Shown: positions 1 to 11,767 of the stretch, one piece after another
Layout of the letters: each line of letters starts with the position of its first letter
Numbering within the stretch: position 1 is the stretch's first letter
Assembly (NCBI RefSeq): GCF_000203815.1
Contig: NW_004457708.1
Coordinates: 744,001 to 808,000 of the forward strand
Source of the DNA: Cavenderia fasciculata
Lineage: Eukaryota; Evosea; Eumycetozoa; Acytosteliales; Cavenderiaceae
Length of the DNA: 64,000 nt
Direction: 5' to 3'
Made by a program: the position numbers and the translations under genes
Notes under the pieces: model-generated
What the model was told of the DNA's origin: nothing
The model's database searches: none
The model's input: only the letters and a program-made list of their open reading frames with translations

Positions 1-1914
1 CGGATGGGTTCAAGTGGACCAATGGCAAGCCCAATGTCCAACAACCCTTCCAACAACAACACCACCACAACCAACACTACTTTCAAGGTAGCTCTGCCGC
101 TCCACTACCACCACCACCCAACTGTAACATATCAATCTCGCCACCACCGTCCCCACCCAATTCGTATATCCAACCCAGTGCTTCCACATCACCATCGTCT
201 CTAAGATCAATGATCTTGAACAACTACAAACATCAACAACAACATCCAGCCTCTGCCACCAATCATCACCACAACCAACAACAACAACAACAACAACAAC
301 AACACCAACATTATTCACACGAGATGGAAATTCCATCCAACTCGACACATCAATCCTCCCTACTCTACTCTTCATCACCAGTATCTTCATCATCTCCCAT
401 TGCCACCTCCAGCACCACCTCTATTAGCAACGCCGAAAAGAAGCTAATGAGTCGTGTCATTGTACCATTGTTGAATCTCAAGCAATCACGTCCACAAGAA
501 GCACCGACCGTTTCACCCAAATCGCCATGTCTGGTTCCCGACGAAACCATGATGTTCCACAACAACAGCAGTCGCGGTTCACCAGGACAATCACCACCTG
601 GATCACCAGGTGACTTTGGATCATTCTTGATTGCCAACAACAACAACGGACGTGTCCGTAGCAACTCAACCTCTTCATCAACAGCATCGACACCACGTGG
701 TGCTCAAGACCATCTATTACTATTAAACTCGACTAGTAATCTTACACTCTCATCTGCCCCAAACACACCAAGAAACACCTCTTCCACAACCACCAGTACA
801 TTTACAACTACAACTACCACTACTAACAACAACCAAAACCAAGAAGATACTAATAATAACAACAACAATAATCAAAGCACCGATTACCTTAAAAAGGCAG
901 AAGAGCAATGGAAAAAGTTGGAATACTTTAGTAATGATTTCAATCACTTTGTATTTGAAATCATCAAAAACAAGGAATTCCATCAACTATCAGCATTGAA
1001 CTCTAAACTTGGAGAGATTACAAGTACCGTCCAAGAGATTGAAATTACAAATAATATATTTAAAACGTATGTCTTCTAAACTATTTTAATATTAATATAA
1101 TAATATTTAAATATTAATTTATTAAATTAATTTCTTAATTTCATTATTATTATTTGTTTGTTTGTTTAGATTACCACCACAAACCAGAGCAAGAAAGAAA
1201 AGGGCGACCAAGGCTGAAAAGCTCAAGAAATCATCTGGTGGTGTTTTAGGTGTAAAGAGAACCTACGTTACTACTCCAAAGAGTAAAGGTAACTACTGTG
1301 TATTTTGTGGAACGATGGAGACTCCAGAATGGCGTAAAGGACCAGGTGGTCATAAAACGTAAGTTATCCAAATCAATCAATCCATTAATCACGACACAAC
1401 GCATCGTCATATGACACCACCATCCTTTCTATTTTCATCAAACACAACAATGTACATTACAACAGTGCACCGGTGGTATGTGGGTGATTGTTCTCTTGTG
1501 ATACGGCGATCTTTATCAATCGTGCTTCCCCCACAAAAAACCTCTTCAACCTCAACCGATTCTATTTTTTCATAATATCTCTTCATCTTTGTCATTGTGC
1601 GGCAGATGCTGTTGAGTTGCCCAACAACACAAATCAATCAAATAATATCCAAAAGTATCCTTACTTCCTTCATACTAATCAAATTATACATCATTTATAG
1701 ATTGTGCAATGCCTGTGGATTACATTATGCCAAGAATCTAAAGAGAGAAGGGGCAAACAAATCCAAGACCAACAACGACAACATTGCTACCCCATCCAAT
1801 ACTACAAACAAAGGTGATTCCAACTCATCTGCCTCCTCGTCTACCAGTAATTCTCCAACTTCTTCCTCGATGAATGTTGCCTCATTGCTTGCTAGTACCA
1901 ACTCTGATGACTAA
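1..1914 (+). CDS. GATA zinc-finger transcription factor (5' end outside window)
   Basis: Predicted sequence-specific nuclear DNA-binding protein. Frame 3 is open from the left edge, so the true start lies outside; the first in-window Met (210) is probably internal. Exons 3-1066, 1170-1358 and 1701-1914 join in frame to 488 residues. The N-terminal part is Gln-, Ser/Pro- and Asn-rich with several SPP/SPG motifs, followed by a predicted helical stretch, a basic patch (RARKKRATKAEKLKK) and one GATA finger, C-x2-C-x18-C-x2-C, with the conserved TPEWRKGP and [15 protein letters not shown] segments. The 342-bp second intron (1359-1700) splits the finger between its two Cys pairs; it has a GTAAG donor and TATAG acceptor. 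The C-terminal tail is Asn/Ser-rich. A second GATA gene lies downstream in the same direction. The finger is seen directly; which GATA paralogue this is cannot be said. Confidence 0.93.
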
Positions 1915-2189
1915 AGTCAACCGAAACGCACTCCTTTCCTCCAACCCAACAGATAAAACCCTCGTTGTATCAACCAACCAATCAACCAAATATTAATATC
2001 TCTTGTACAAAATAGAACTAACGAATTACCACCCCAATACAACCTATTAATAACCCAATAATGTTATACTTTTTCTTATCTATCAAACCTCCAGCATACA
2101 ATTTAGTCAGCAAATATCATGCCCCTTTTTTTCGTTACCAATCAATTAATAAAACCTCCAATCTTGTTGTATCATCTCAAAACCCCATG
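1915..2189. other. Downstream region of the first GATA gene
   Basis: AT-rich DNA after the TAA at 1912-1914, rich in CCAATCAA-type runs. It presumably holds the 3' UTR. No coding potential is seen. Confidence 0.4.
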
Positions 2190-2845
2190 AACTGACTTTA
2201 GCAAGAGAGAGAAGATCACTGAGAAATGATGTCATGATCGCGAACTCATTAAATATTTTGTCGGAGCTGAGATCCAAGAGATTCATTTACGAAACGTTTA
2301 CGATATTTTTTGGTTAGGAATCGACCCAATTAATATATCCCCAACACTTGCCTCTGATCGTGTTGCCGAATGGTTGATGAGGATGATCATCCTGTAAAGT
2401 TTATCTGTTTCCCAAAGGGCTTTAGGAAAAGTTTGAGAGTGTTGTTGTTGTAAGGTTCCGTTTCTTGTACTAGATATTGGAGATCATCGTTTTGGTGAAT
2501 AATTGCATGACTTGTGATGATAGAACAAAACTTGATACTTGAACAAAGAAGTCTAAGTTTGTCTTATTAGTTTAAAATTCTCATGTTTTGTGTCTATCAT
2601 TTGTTCTTGTTTTAATAAAAAAGAAAAAACAAAGTTATTGCTTGAATAATGAGTACGTTTCCCAAGAGACGTCTCTCATCGTGTATAGGTTACAATTGTT
2701 GGGGAGATGACCATTTGGATCTAACACTAGATCCTTCTTAATCAACGATACGACGACGTGTCTTGTGTGAAAGACTCGATAGATGAGATTTTGACCTATT
2801 TTAACAATTTTCAATGAGATCGTGTCACTGGGAAGGCCGCACAAG
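2190..2845 (-). pseudogene. Decayed coding sequence of unknown family
   Basis: Base composition is more balanced than in the surrounding AT-rich spacer, and minus-strand reading gives protein-like stretches (one of about 69 codons at 2635-2844, another around 2400-2560) separated by stops. I do not recognise a family; a decayed host gene or a mobile-element remnant are both possible. Low confidence: the call rests on composition and protein-like residue use only. Confidence 0.3.
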
Positions 2846-2959
2846 AGCTCTATTCTTGTCGCTGTTCTGTTTGCGAAGGTTGATGTTAATTAATTTATAA
2901 AGGGGGTACTGCAAACTTTTTCAGTTAAATAGACTCCTTGGTTAGAGCCTCGATTCGAT

Positions 2960-3290
2960 ACCAACATCAACCCTCATTATAGAGTGAGCCCTATGGCATT
3001 GGCGACATCATTATTTGAAAATGGTAAGGCAGAGCCCAAAAAAAGACAGCAATCGACTGAAAATGTGTTGAAGGTTGCGCAATCATAGCAAAACGGACGA
3101 GATTTTACGATTGTCCAACGTCTGGTCAATCTTCTAGAAAACAGCACCCACACAACAACAAACACACTTGCTGAAAGGGATCCTGCACACGATGAGCTAT
3201 TGCGATGCACAATTCCATCGATCACGTTGTTGCACAAGTGGAGGATCTAGGGTTACAAAGAATGAGGTTGTGACTGCCGCCGTGAAGAGT
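2960..3290 (+). pseudogene. Second decayed coding-like segment
   Basis: Plus-strand reading in one frame is long, hydrophilic and protein-like but interrupted. GC content is clearly above the flanking spacer. The stretch just before it (about 2935-2975) also stands out from the local AT-rich background. No family recognised. Confidence 0.25.
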
Positions 3291-4370
3291 TTCTCATAAG
3301 TGAATCTTTTCGTAAATATGAGGAGTGTTGTAGCTGTTTTTGATCAAGGTCTCAGGGGGTCCCTGAGAGAGAGAGAAAGAGTGAGTAGAGAGAGGTTAGG
3401 TGTTGGGGTTGATGTGAAGTGGAATCAACAACATTCACAATACAGCCCATTCTCTAGCCAAGAGTTTTATTCTTCTATCGCCTCCTCCACTCCTTTACTT
3501 TATTCTTACACATCACATCGATCCCCTTATTCTTTATTCGATTAGATACAGACAGACAGATACACACACACACACAAACACAGAGAGACATACATAGAGA
3601 CAGATATACAACAACATTAAAAATTAAATTAAATTAAATTTTAGAAAAAAAAGGTAAGTTTGTTTGGTTGGTCTTCTCACATACACCACTCACGCTCCCC
3701 ACCACCACCACCCACAAAATATAATGCAATATAATTATATGAGCGATCTATACCAATCGGCGTAAGGATTCCTCGGCATGCTTGGAACCACAACTTTTTT
3801 AAAATAGCACCACACTCTTCCTCCTCATCCTCCCCCATTCACAGTTTTATTTGAGGATGTGGCTTGTTTTCTTTTCATTATCCCTGCCCTCACTCCCTTC
3901 CCTTCCCTGCTCCTGCTCTCTATACCGATGATATTTTTCAATTAAAATTATTATTATCTTAATTAAAAGGAGGAGGTTGTTGGTTGATGAGAGTTCTCAT
4001 CATACCTACCATACACAACTTGTTATTCACTTCATTTTTTAGTTTAGTTAGATAGATAGATAGCTTTTGTGTGATATATAACATCATAACATTACTTTAA
4101 AAGTTATAATTGTTTTTTATTTTATATATTCTATTCTCATTCGTTCTCAACTTCCGCATCCTTTCAGGAACAAAAGTCGCGATTAGTTGGTGTCCCTTCA
4201 GTTTTTCTTTTTTAATTTTTAATTTTTTTTTTTTTTTTTTTTAATTATCCACAAAATATTAGTAGTTCCATTTATTCGATAGATAGTCTCATCTTCATCT
4301 ACAAAAAAAGAACCTATATAACAGAGACACACACACACAAATTGTACATTTACAATATATACTCTTGGAC

Positions 4371-4373
4371 TAT

Positions 4374-4408
<35 letters not shown>

Positions 4409-4409
4409 T
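4371..4409. repeat. TTTA tetranucleotide microsatellite
   Basis: Uninterrupted tandem TTTA/TATT units over about 39 bp. Confidence 0.9.
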
Positions 4410-5083
4410 ACATTACCCAAATATCATTATTATAATTATAAGAATATAGAATAGAACGTCCTCTTTTAAAAGAAAAGAATTGTCAGAAACAATAAGAAAA
4501 GACTATTAAAAGTTTAAAAAGGTATAGTATAACGTTTTATTATCAGATCATATACACCATCAACAACAGCCAGTAGTAGTAGTAGTATCGGCATCTTATC
4601 CATCAATCCATCTATCTATCATCGTTGCACAAATATATGATACAATGCATGAACCATTATTACCAAATATAGTAATATATTATAGTAATAATAATAAATA
4701 CAATTCATCACCATCGTCATCTTTCTTTAACTGCTGCTGCTGCTGCTGAAACCCAACTTAGAAATTCAACATGCAAAAGTTTAAACTGCATTTATATAAT
4801 ACACCAACCAACAACATCAACATCAACATCTATGGTTATATTTACTACCAAACATAGATTCGATTAATATATGATCAGAAACCGTAGCAATAACAAAATG
4901 TAGCAAGTAAAAGCAAATCATTTTGATTGAACCAATATCAAAGTATACCAAAAAAGGAAATAGTTGGTTTGAAAAGGATGTGTCATTCATAACACAGACA
5001 AATCATCGATATGATTTGTCGATCGGTTTGCTCACCCCCTCTCCTTTTAATGTCCTAATTTAGTATACTTTTTGATCCTAGAA

Positions 5084-5098
5084 CCCCCCCCCCCCCCC
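5084..5098. repeat. C15 homopolymer
   Basis: Fifteen consecutive C residues (G15 on the other strand) in otherwise AT-rich spacer; unusual in this base-composition context. Confidence 0.95.
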
Positions 5099-6546
5099 AC
5101 ACCCACAAAATTTCACCATTCACCATTCACATTGATTTAAATCAAACCACACTTCATTTGGTAATAGATCGATTTGGGGATGAGAGATCTCTATTGCTTG
5201 CTACAGTAGCTACCTCTTTCTTTCTCTCTCTCTCTCTTTCTTTCTTTGTTGATTCGAGTGTGGGTTGGTGTGTTATTAATAATAATAATTATTCCACACT
5301 ATTTGTATTTAAATTACATCGACGACATTATCACAACATATCCAACAACAATTAATCAGCAAGCAATATTACAACCACATTTCCATCGATCCATATAAAC
5401 TTTGTCAATATAAATTCAAGTAAGATGACCTATACTGTTGCCATCATGATTTCATTCATTTCAACACTCTGACAGAAGAATAAGCGCAAGAAAAGATATA
5501 CAAACTTGCCACCAATATACAACAACAACAGAGCAGGAATCGATTTAAACCTGAATCACATTGTTGTCAAATTAATTAAATATCTGTCACTCTCTTCTGG
5601 TGGTTGACGATACGTTCATATATAACCCACATCACCCGCATTTTCATTCTTTTGGTGTACCAATATAACACACACAGTTGTTATTTGCCTATCACACCCC
5701 CCTACCACTCACCACTAATCAACTTGTCTTGTTTTGGTTCGTTTTACCTGGCAGTCATCTCTTTTGCCACCTGTTTGTACCCATTTACATGCTATTAATT
5801 ACAATTGCATCATAAAGACATCATGAAACTAACACCCTTTTCTTATATATTTTTAAATAATACACTCACATCTGATGAATTTCCTTCCTACCCTTGTTCA
5901 TTACGACGCTGTCTTGATTGTTATGACTGCATCTCTTCTTGGCTACTTTTCTTGTCTGCTTCCAGAACATATCCCATTTGGTAAAGTAGGCTACTGCTCT
6001 ACTCTTCTTTGCTAGTAAGCAGCTGTTTTATATTTGTGGCTGGTTGACACAAACCAACAACAACAACAACAACAACGCCGGTTTTGATTTGGTAGTGCTT
6101 GAATCAATCAATTAAAATTAAGATTCATTTGTCGATAGATAGAGATACTCCTTGGTTAGTCATAAGAAACAAGAATCCACCAATTACAATTGTGTCCCGC
6201 CAAGTAAAGTAATATTACGACTATTCGACGACATCCAACAACAAAACACATCCAACAACCAACAACAACTATAATATCATATTTTCATGACCCTTCAGCA
6301 GCAGCTATTATTATTTAGTTTACTCTCTACTCGCTGCTGCAACAACAAAAACCTACAAACTTCTTGATACTTGTTTTATTGTTCATTATCATCACCATCA
6401 ATATCGATCGTTTTCACATCATATCCCCACACAACAATCATTTACAACCCAAAGCAATAAGTGTCACACTTAATCATCACTCTACACTATAATTATTTTA
6501 ATCATTAATTATTTTGAAATATCATTATTTCCAATAATTTCCAAAC

Positions 6547-6668
6547 ATGTTATCCAACAATAATAACCCTAATCATCACCATAGTAATCAATCCTCGTAT
6601 GATGATTGTTCTCATCCACCTTTAAATAATAATAATCCATTCTATTTGAATCAACAACAAATGTTTAG

Positions 6669-6715
<47 letters not shown>

Positions 6716-7864
6716 TATCTTCCTCCAACAATGGTGGTCAAATGACACATCTTCCACCTCCACCACATTTCTCGGATTATCAACAATATGCACATATGCC
6801 AATGGAATTTTCCAATCATCAACAACAACAAATTTCACCACCAAATTCTCACAAGAGATCACATAGCAATAGTTTTAATCCATCCAATTGGACCATTGCA
6901 AATCAATTATTAAGTATGAGCCGAGATATGACCAGTAGTGTCGATTCAAGTCCGGTCTCTTCTTCGTCACCACCAACATCGCCATCACTTTCTTCGAGTG
7001 GAGCCAACAACCAAAACTTGTACTCGTCCAACACCATCTCACCAATTATGAGCCAAACTACTACCACTACCACAACTACCACTTCAATGCTCCAATATCC
7101 ACAACAACAACAACAACAACAAATCCAAAGAGGAAAACTTTCAAGTAATGCTCTTAGACCAGATTTGTCACTTTCATTGTCTGACGACTACAACAATAGA
7201 AACTCATCGCCTAGCAATGACTTGACCACAAGCTCACCACCACAGTCGCCTTGTGCTTCACCAAGATTCTCTCTAGGAAAAAATAAGCACTATTCTTCTG
7301 CCAACATTGAAGAAGACTATGAATACCTCCGTGGCTCCTGGGTAAAGGCTCGTGAAATCTCTCAAGATATCATCAAAATTACCAAACAAGCCACAAAATA
7401 TGATTTCACTCTTGTAGACTTTTATCCTAGCCTCCAAAAGGAATATGAAAATCTTGGTAACCTCTTAAATTCAATGGTTGAAAAGGTTGATGTATTAAAG
7501 TCTGACGAAAGACAAAAAAAGAAAAGAAAAGAGTCTGATAGAAATGCCGAAAAAAGAGTAAGAAAGAAAAAAAAAAAGGAAAACAAACTTGATCAAATTA
7601 TTAATAATTAATTTTATTTTATTTTACTTTTTATAGAAAAAGAGAAGAGAAGCAACATTATTATTAAATAATGTATGTAAAAGTTGTTTTACAACTGATA
7701 CACCAGAGTGGAGAAAAGGACCTGATGGTACAAAGTCCTTGTGCAATGCTTGTGGTTTACATTATGCAAAGAATCTCAAGAGAGAAACTTTAAATCAAGC
7801 ACCACAAATCCCAACTCAAGGAACTGGCAAAGAATCCATGAAGGTATTGTCAATCCTCAATTAA
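6547..7864 (+). CDS. GATA zinc-finger transcription factor
   Basis: Predicted nuclear DNA-binding regulator of 412 residues. Exon 1 is 6547-7557 and exon 2 is 7637-7864, joined in phase 0 by a 79-bp intron (GTAAGA donor, TTATAG acceptor); the unspliced frame stops before the finger, so the intron is required. The N-terminal region is low complexity: a Gln run near residues 40-56, SSPP/SPS motifs and a Thr run. A predicted helical segment (about 258-315) leads into a strongly basic stretch, then one GATA finger C-x2-C-x18-C-x2-C with [13 protein letters not shown] and [15 protein letters not shown]. The finger lies in a single exon, unlike in the upstream neighbour. The ATG at 6547 follows an AT/CAA-rich leader. 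The stop at 7862-7864 is the simplest end; a further small 3' exon cannot be excluded, because a GTATTG follows the ATGAAG at 7838-7843. Confidence 0.93.
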
Positions 7865-8434
7865 GTTAAAGCTTATTATATATTTAGCTTTTCTTCCCCC
7901 ATTCTTTCTTTTTCCACATCCACATATATAATTACATAATAGTTTAACCATTTGGTGTGTGAGTTATTTAAATAGCTACCTTGCACACATGGCATCAAAC
8001 TATCAAGGCATCTTCTTCTTCCTCTTCTTTTTTATCAAAACAATATATAACTATTTTTATTTTTTTTCTATCTATTTATTAATTTTCCTCCTCATCCTCC
8101 TCCTCATCCCTCCTTCAACTTCTAACAATATAACAAAAACCTTTTAAATCCAACCACTTAGATATATTATTAATTGGAAGATTTATCAGAAAATCAAATA
8201 ACAAATAACAGTTATTTTGCATTCACAAGAACAAAACGAAATCGACCAATTCATTGTTCCAATAACTTAACATACCAGAACAACAATAACAACAACAATT
8301 AACAACAACAATAACTGTATAAATCCCCCCAAAAGAAAATAAAATTAAATTGGGATTATCAACTCCCTGGCCTTCAATCAAAACAATTAAATTATCTATT
8401 TATTTATTATATATTTTATTTTCTAATTCATTTT
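7865..8434. other. Spacer between convergent genes
   Basis: AT-rich region with T-runs, CTC/CCT-rich patches near 8090-8110 and an ACAACAACA run near 8280-8315. Short open frames here are hydrophobic low-complexity and look non-coding. Confidence 0.4.
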
Positions 8435-9031
8435 TCAAACTTTTACATTTTTATAAAACTTTTCCATATCAATTTCCCAAGGCAGATAGTCATCTTTTCC
8501 AAAGGAATATTGTGAAACATCAAACTTCATTCCTTCAAGTAAATACTTTGTGAAACTGTGACAATTTGTTATTTCATTCCATTCAAGACCATGGTTTAAA
8601 ACAAAGGAATGAAATCTTGAATGAGCCCAAAAGGAGATTGATACTGCAGAGCTTGAAGCAATATTGAATTTCGATGGCAATTTAAATTTCCCAATGTTTG
8701 TTGATTTGATGATTCTAGAGTCTTCAATCTTTGGTGAGTATCTGATACATTGAACATCGACAATTTTGTTGAAATTCATATCTGGTATGATCAAGTGAAC
8801 CAATAGACCAATTGGATGATTACTATCAGTAGTCTCTCCAAATGGATCAATGATAATTCCATAGTGTCCAATATCGATATCATCATCTTCTTTAAGATCG
8901 GTTGGTGAAAATATTACAAAATATACATTCCAAGCAATTATAGCGTTTACAACTGAATTAGGGAAACATGCAAATCCATTTGACATTGGATTGGGATAAA
9001 GGTCGTGACTACTTGATAATAAATTTCCCAT
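8435..9031 (-). CDS. Conserved-looking protein of unknown function
   Basis: Single-exon frame of 198 residues from the ATG at 9029-9031 (MGNLLSSS); the frame is open further upstream but only through non-ATG codons. The protein starts with a Gly-2 context that could be N-myristoylated (inference). It has a GHYGIIIDP segment near residue 55 and an N-C-H-S-F-T segment near residue 165. The pairing of a His in a hydrophobic strand with a later NC-x-x-F motif is loosely reminiscent of LRAT/NlpC-like cysteine enzymes, but that is a weak hint and no family is assigned. It ends 3' to 3' with the GATA gene and starts just downstream of the helicase gene. Confidence 0.6.
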   Translation of the reverse strand: MGNLLSSSHDLYPNPMSNGFACFPNSVVNAIIAWNVYFVIFSPTDLKEDDDIDIGHYGIIIDPFGETTDSNHPIGLLVHLIIPDMNFNKIVDVQCIRYSPKIEDSRIIKSTNIGKFKLPSKFNIASSSAVSISFWAHSRFHSFVLNHGLEWNEITNCHSFTKYLLEGMKFDVSQYSFGKDDYLPWEIDMEKFYKNVKV

Positions 9032-9183
9032 TTTCCAATTAAATAAATAATAATAAATGTAAGATGCTGAGAGGTTCGAGTTGATCAACACTTGTATTTA
9101 AATTAAATTAATTACTTTTTTTTTACATTTAAAGATAGTTTTTTAATTTTTAATTTTATATTTTATTTATTTATTTATTTTAT

Positions 9184-11501
9184 TTATCTGTACAATTTAG
9201 GATTTAATTTTTTGTTTGAAGATAAAGATTCTAGACTGTCACCACGTTTAAGAGCAGCTTGGATAGCGTTTGCTAGGACTTGATCCTTTTTGGCAATGAT
9301 ACAAGTGACAGTTCCCTTTTTACCTGCACGAGCCGTACGTCCAATACGATGTAAATAGTCGATTGGGTTGGATGGGAAATCGAAAATGATGACATGGTCA
9401 ACCGAGCTAACATCAATACCACGCGATGCAATGTCGGTCGATACCAAAATCGACTTTTCATTGTTTAGGAATTGTCTCCAATTTTTGGAACGTGTCTTTG
9501 GTGGAATCTCACCGTGCAGTGAAGTTGCATTGAACCCATTCTCTGTTAAAAAGTATTCGGTTGATCGACATGAATTGGGTGAATTACAAAATACCAACAC
9601 TCTTTTACTTTGTGATGGCTTAATGGCTCTCATTAATGCCTCGTGTTTATCACCACCTTGAACAGAAATAAATTGTTGTTCGAGGGTATTGAGAGATTTG
9701 TGAATGGTTGGAGTTGCAAGTTTGACAACATTTGGGAAAAGTGATTGAACGTTGGACAAGAGTTGTTGAGTGAGTGTTGCACTACAAATGGTTGCATAGA
9801 TTGATTTGTATCCTTCGACATGCTTATTCTTGAGTCTATATTCAACTGGAGCCAAAATCTTTTTCATATCATCATCAAAACCTTTTCCTTGTGTAAACAT
9901 TGAATCGGCTTCATCTACAACAATATTCTCTAAATGTACCAAAAAATATTTGTTCTAAAAAAAAAGATAATTAAATTAAATAAATTAATATATAGGAAAC
10001 ATGTTTTGTTTTGGTTGATTAATAATACAAACTCTTTTCAATTAAAGAAATTAAAATACCAGGAGTTGAAACTACAATATCAACTGGCTTTGATCTAAAC
10101 ATTTGTAAATATTTTGTAATATCACCTCCTCCACCTGAAATACCACAACATGATACCTTTTCATAATGTGCCAATTTTTTAACTACAGCCTAAGTTTGAG
10201 AATACAAATAAATATTGAATTGTTAATAAATATGATCGTTGTCTTTTGGTTTGTTTTCCAAAAACACATACAGTTACTTGTAATACCAATTCTCTGGTTG
10301 GTACTAAAATAATAGCTCTTGGTCTTTTTGGTAATCTTGGTTTCATTTTAATCTTTTCTTCTTCTTCCTCTTTTACTTCTTCTTTTTCTTGTTCTACTTC
10401 CTCTTCTTCTTCTTCAAAATCTTCTTCATTTTCTTTGATTTCCTCTTCTACGATAGATTCATCTTCAATATCTTTAATTGCAGTTGTATTTGTTTGTTGT
10501 TGTTGATGTTGTAGATTTTGTTTTAATTGTTCTTGTTCAACAATATATTGATCCAGTTCCAACTTTTCTTGTTTCTTTATATTTTGGATGATGGGTAAGA
10601 GATAGGTCAATGTCTTGCCAGTACCAGTCTGTGATACAAATATAATGTCATTGTTTGCCTTGATGATTTCTGGAATGGCAAGTTGTTGGATGAGACTTGG
10701 AATAGAAATGTCCATCTCCTTTAGACCTCCCATCAAGTTTTTAGATACACCCAAACGTGCAAATGCAGAACCAGTGCCCTTTTGATCGGGTACAAAACCA
10801 TCTACATAGGTTGATTTGTTTTGGAATACCTTTACATCGTCGGTTTCCTCTACAATCACTTTACTTGAATTGAAATTGACAGGATTGGAAGAGTGAAAGT
10901 GACCTGTCTTGGGTCTATACTTTTGACTTGAAGAATCAAATGATCTTCCTCCTCCTCCTCCTCCTCCTCCTCCTCCTCCTCTATTATCTCCTCCCAATCT
11001 TCTTTCACCTCCTCTATTGTCTCTTTCTTGAGGTTGTTGTGTGAATCTACTCTTTGTCTTGAAACTTGTAGTATGTGGGTCAGTATTGGCCAATCTAAAT
11101 CTTGATGACGATGATGGTGATAATCTTTTTGAATAATCATCTCTATTTCTATCTCTTCTGTTGTATTTATTGTCTCTGTTGCTGCCGCCATCTCTATTGT
11201 CTCTGCTGCTGTCTCTGTCATCCCTTGATGATTTGAGTGAACCTATTGATGCAATTCTTGATTTTCTACCACCATCGGTGCTTCCATTACTTTTGCTGGA
11301 TAGTCTTACTCCTGTTGAATGAAAAGATGAAGATGAAGTATTTAAAAAGGATGCAGACAGTGATGTGATTCGATTCGACAATAAGATTCTATTAAATGTT
11401 GATGTCGAAATCGTTGTAGTCGTCGTCGTCGTCGATCCTACACTACCACTACTCAAAAGAGGAGTAGATGTAGTTGTTAAAAGTTTGATTAATCTATTCA
11501 T
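9184..11501 (-). CDS. DEAD-box ATP-dependent RNA helicase, probably mitochondrial
   Basis: Predicted to unwind RNA using ATP. Three exons, 11501-10272, 10189-10033 and 9929-9184, join to 710 residues. The second intron is best ended at the acceptor just inside the longer open frame, giving K-N-I-V-V-DEAD in frame; the nearer TTTAG breaks the frame. Motifs in order: Q-motif region (FARLGVSKNLM), motif I SQTGTGKT, Ia PTRELVLQV, Ib STPG, II VDEADSM, III SAT, V STDIASRGID, VI HRIGRTARAGK. The N-terminus is rich in Ser/Thr/Arg without acidic residues, like a mitochondrial presequence, and precedes an Arg/Asp/Ser-rich region with a Gly run. An acidic Glu-rich insert of roughly 90 residues separates motifs I and Ia. 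It resembles the plant RH39/animal DDX28 group, but the exact orthologue is uncertain. Confidence 0.93.
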
Positions 11502-11767
11502 CTCTATTTAACAACATAATAATAATAATAATAATCAAACTCGAGATCAGATGATTTGTGCCGTTCTACAATGCAAACTTAGTTTCTCGTTTTTTTTAAA
11601 TTATTAATATTTTTTTACAGAAATTCCACTGCAATCCTACTGTATTACATTTATATTTAGTATTGTGATTGTTTACTATTAATGTTTAATGAATATTAAT
11701 TTTAATATGGAAATTGTCTATCTATCTATCTATATATAATTACAAATACAATTTATTTTTTTTTGGA

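Larger units (their letters stand above)
3291..6546. other. Long non-coding region upstream of the second GATA gene
   Basis: About 3.2 kb without a supported gene. It holds simple repeats (CA and GA runs near 3370-3600, a TTTA run at 4371-4409, a T-run near 4225-4242, a C15 run at 5084-5098, CTG repeats near 4735) and many CAA/AAC-rich patches typical of dictyostelid 5' UTRs, especially from about 6230 to 6546. A long upstream region suits a developmentally regulated transcription factor, but no binding sites were assigned. Confidence 0.5.

Noticed and set aside
10-393. Minus-strand frame of 127 codons opposite the first GATA gene
   Set aside because: It is the antisense of CAA/CAC repeats and gives Val runs; the plus strand carries the GATA protein in frame.
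2935-2975. tRNA-like fragment (CTTGGTTAGAGC followed by GATTCGATACC)
   Set aside because: The D-arm-like and T-arm-like pieces are adjacent with no anticodon arm, and no acceptor stem can be formed.
5158-5355. Open frame in the GATA intergenic region
   Set aside because: No ATG; Ser/Leu/Asn low complexity from CT and AAT repeats.
7959-8147. Open frame after the second GATA gene
   Set aside because: Begins at a non-ATG codon and encodes Phe/Leu/Ile runs from T-rich spacer.
9931-9942. Nearer acceptor and Met for the third exon of the DEAD-box gene
   Set aside because: Using the TTTAG upstream of this segment breaks the reading frame with exon 2; the acceptor at 9930 restores the K-N-I-V-V-DEAD sequence.
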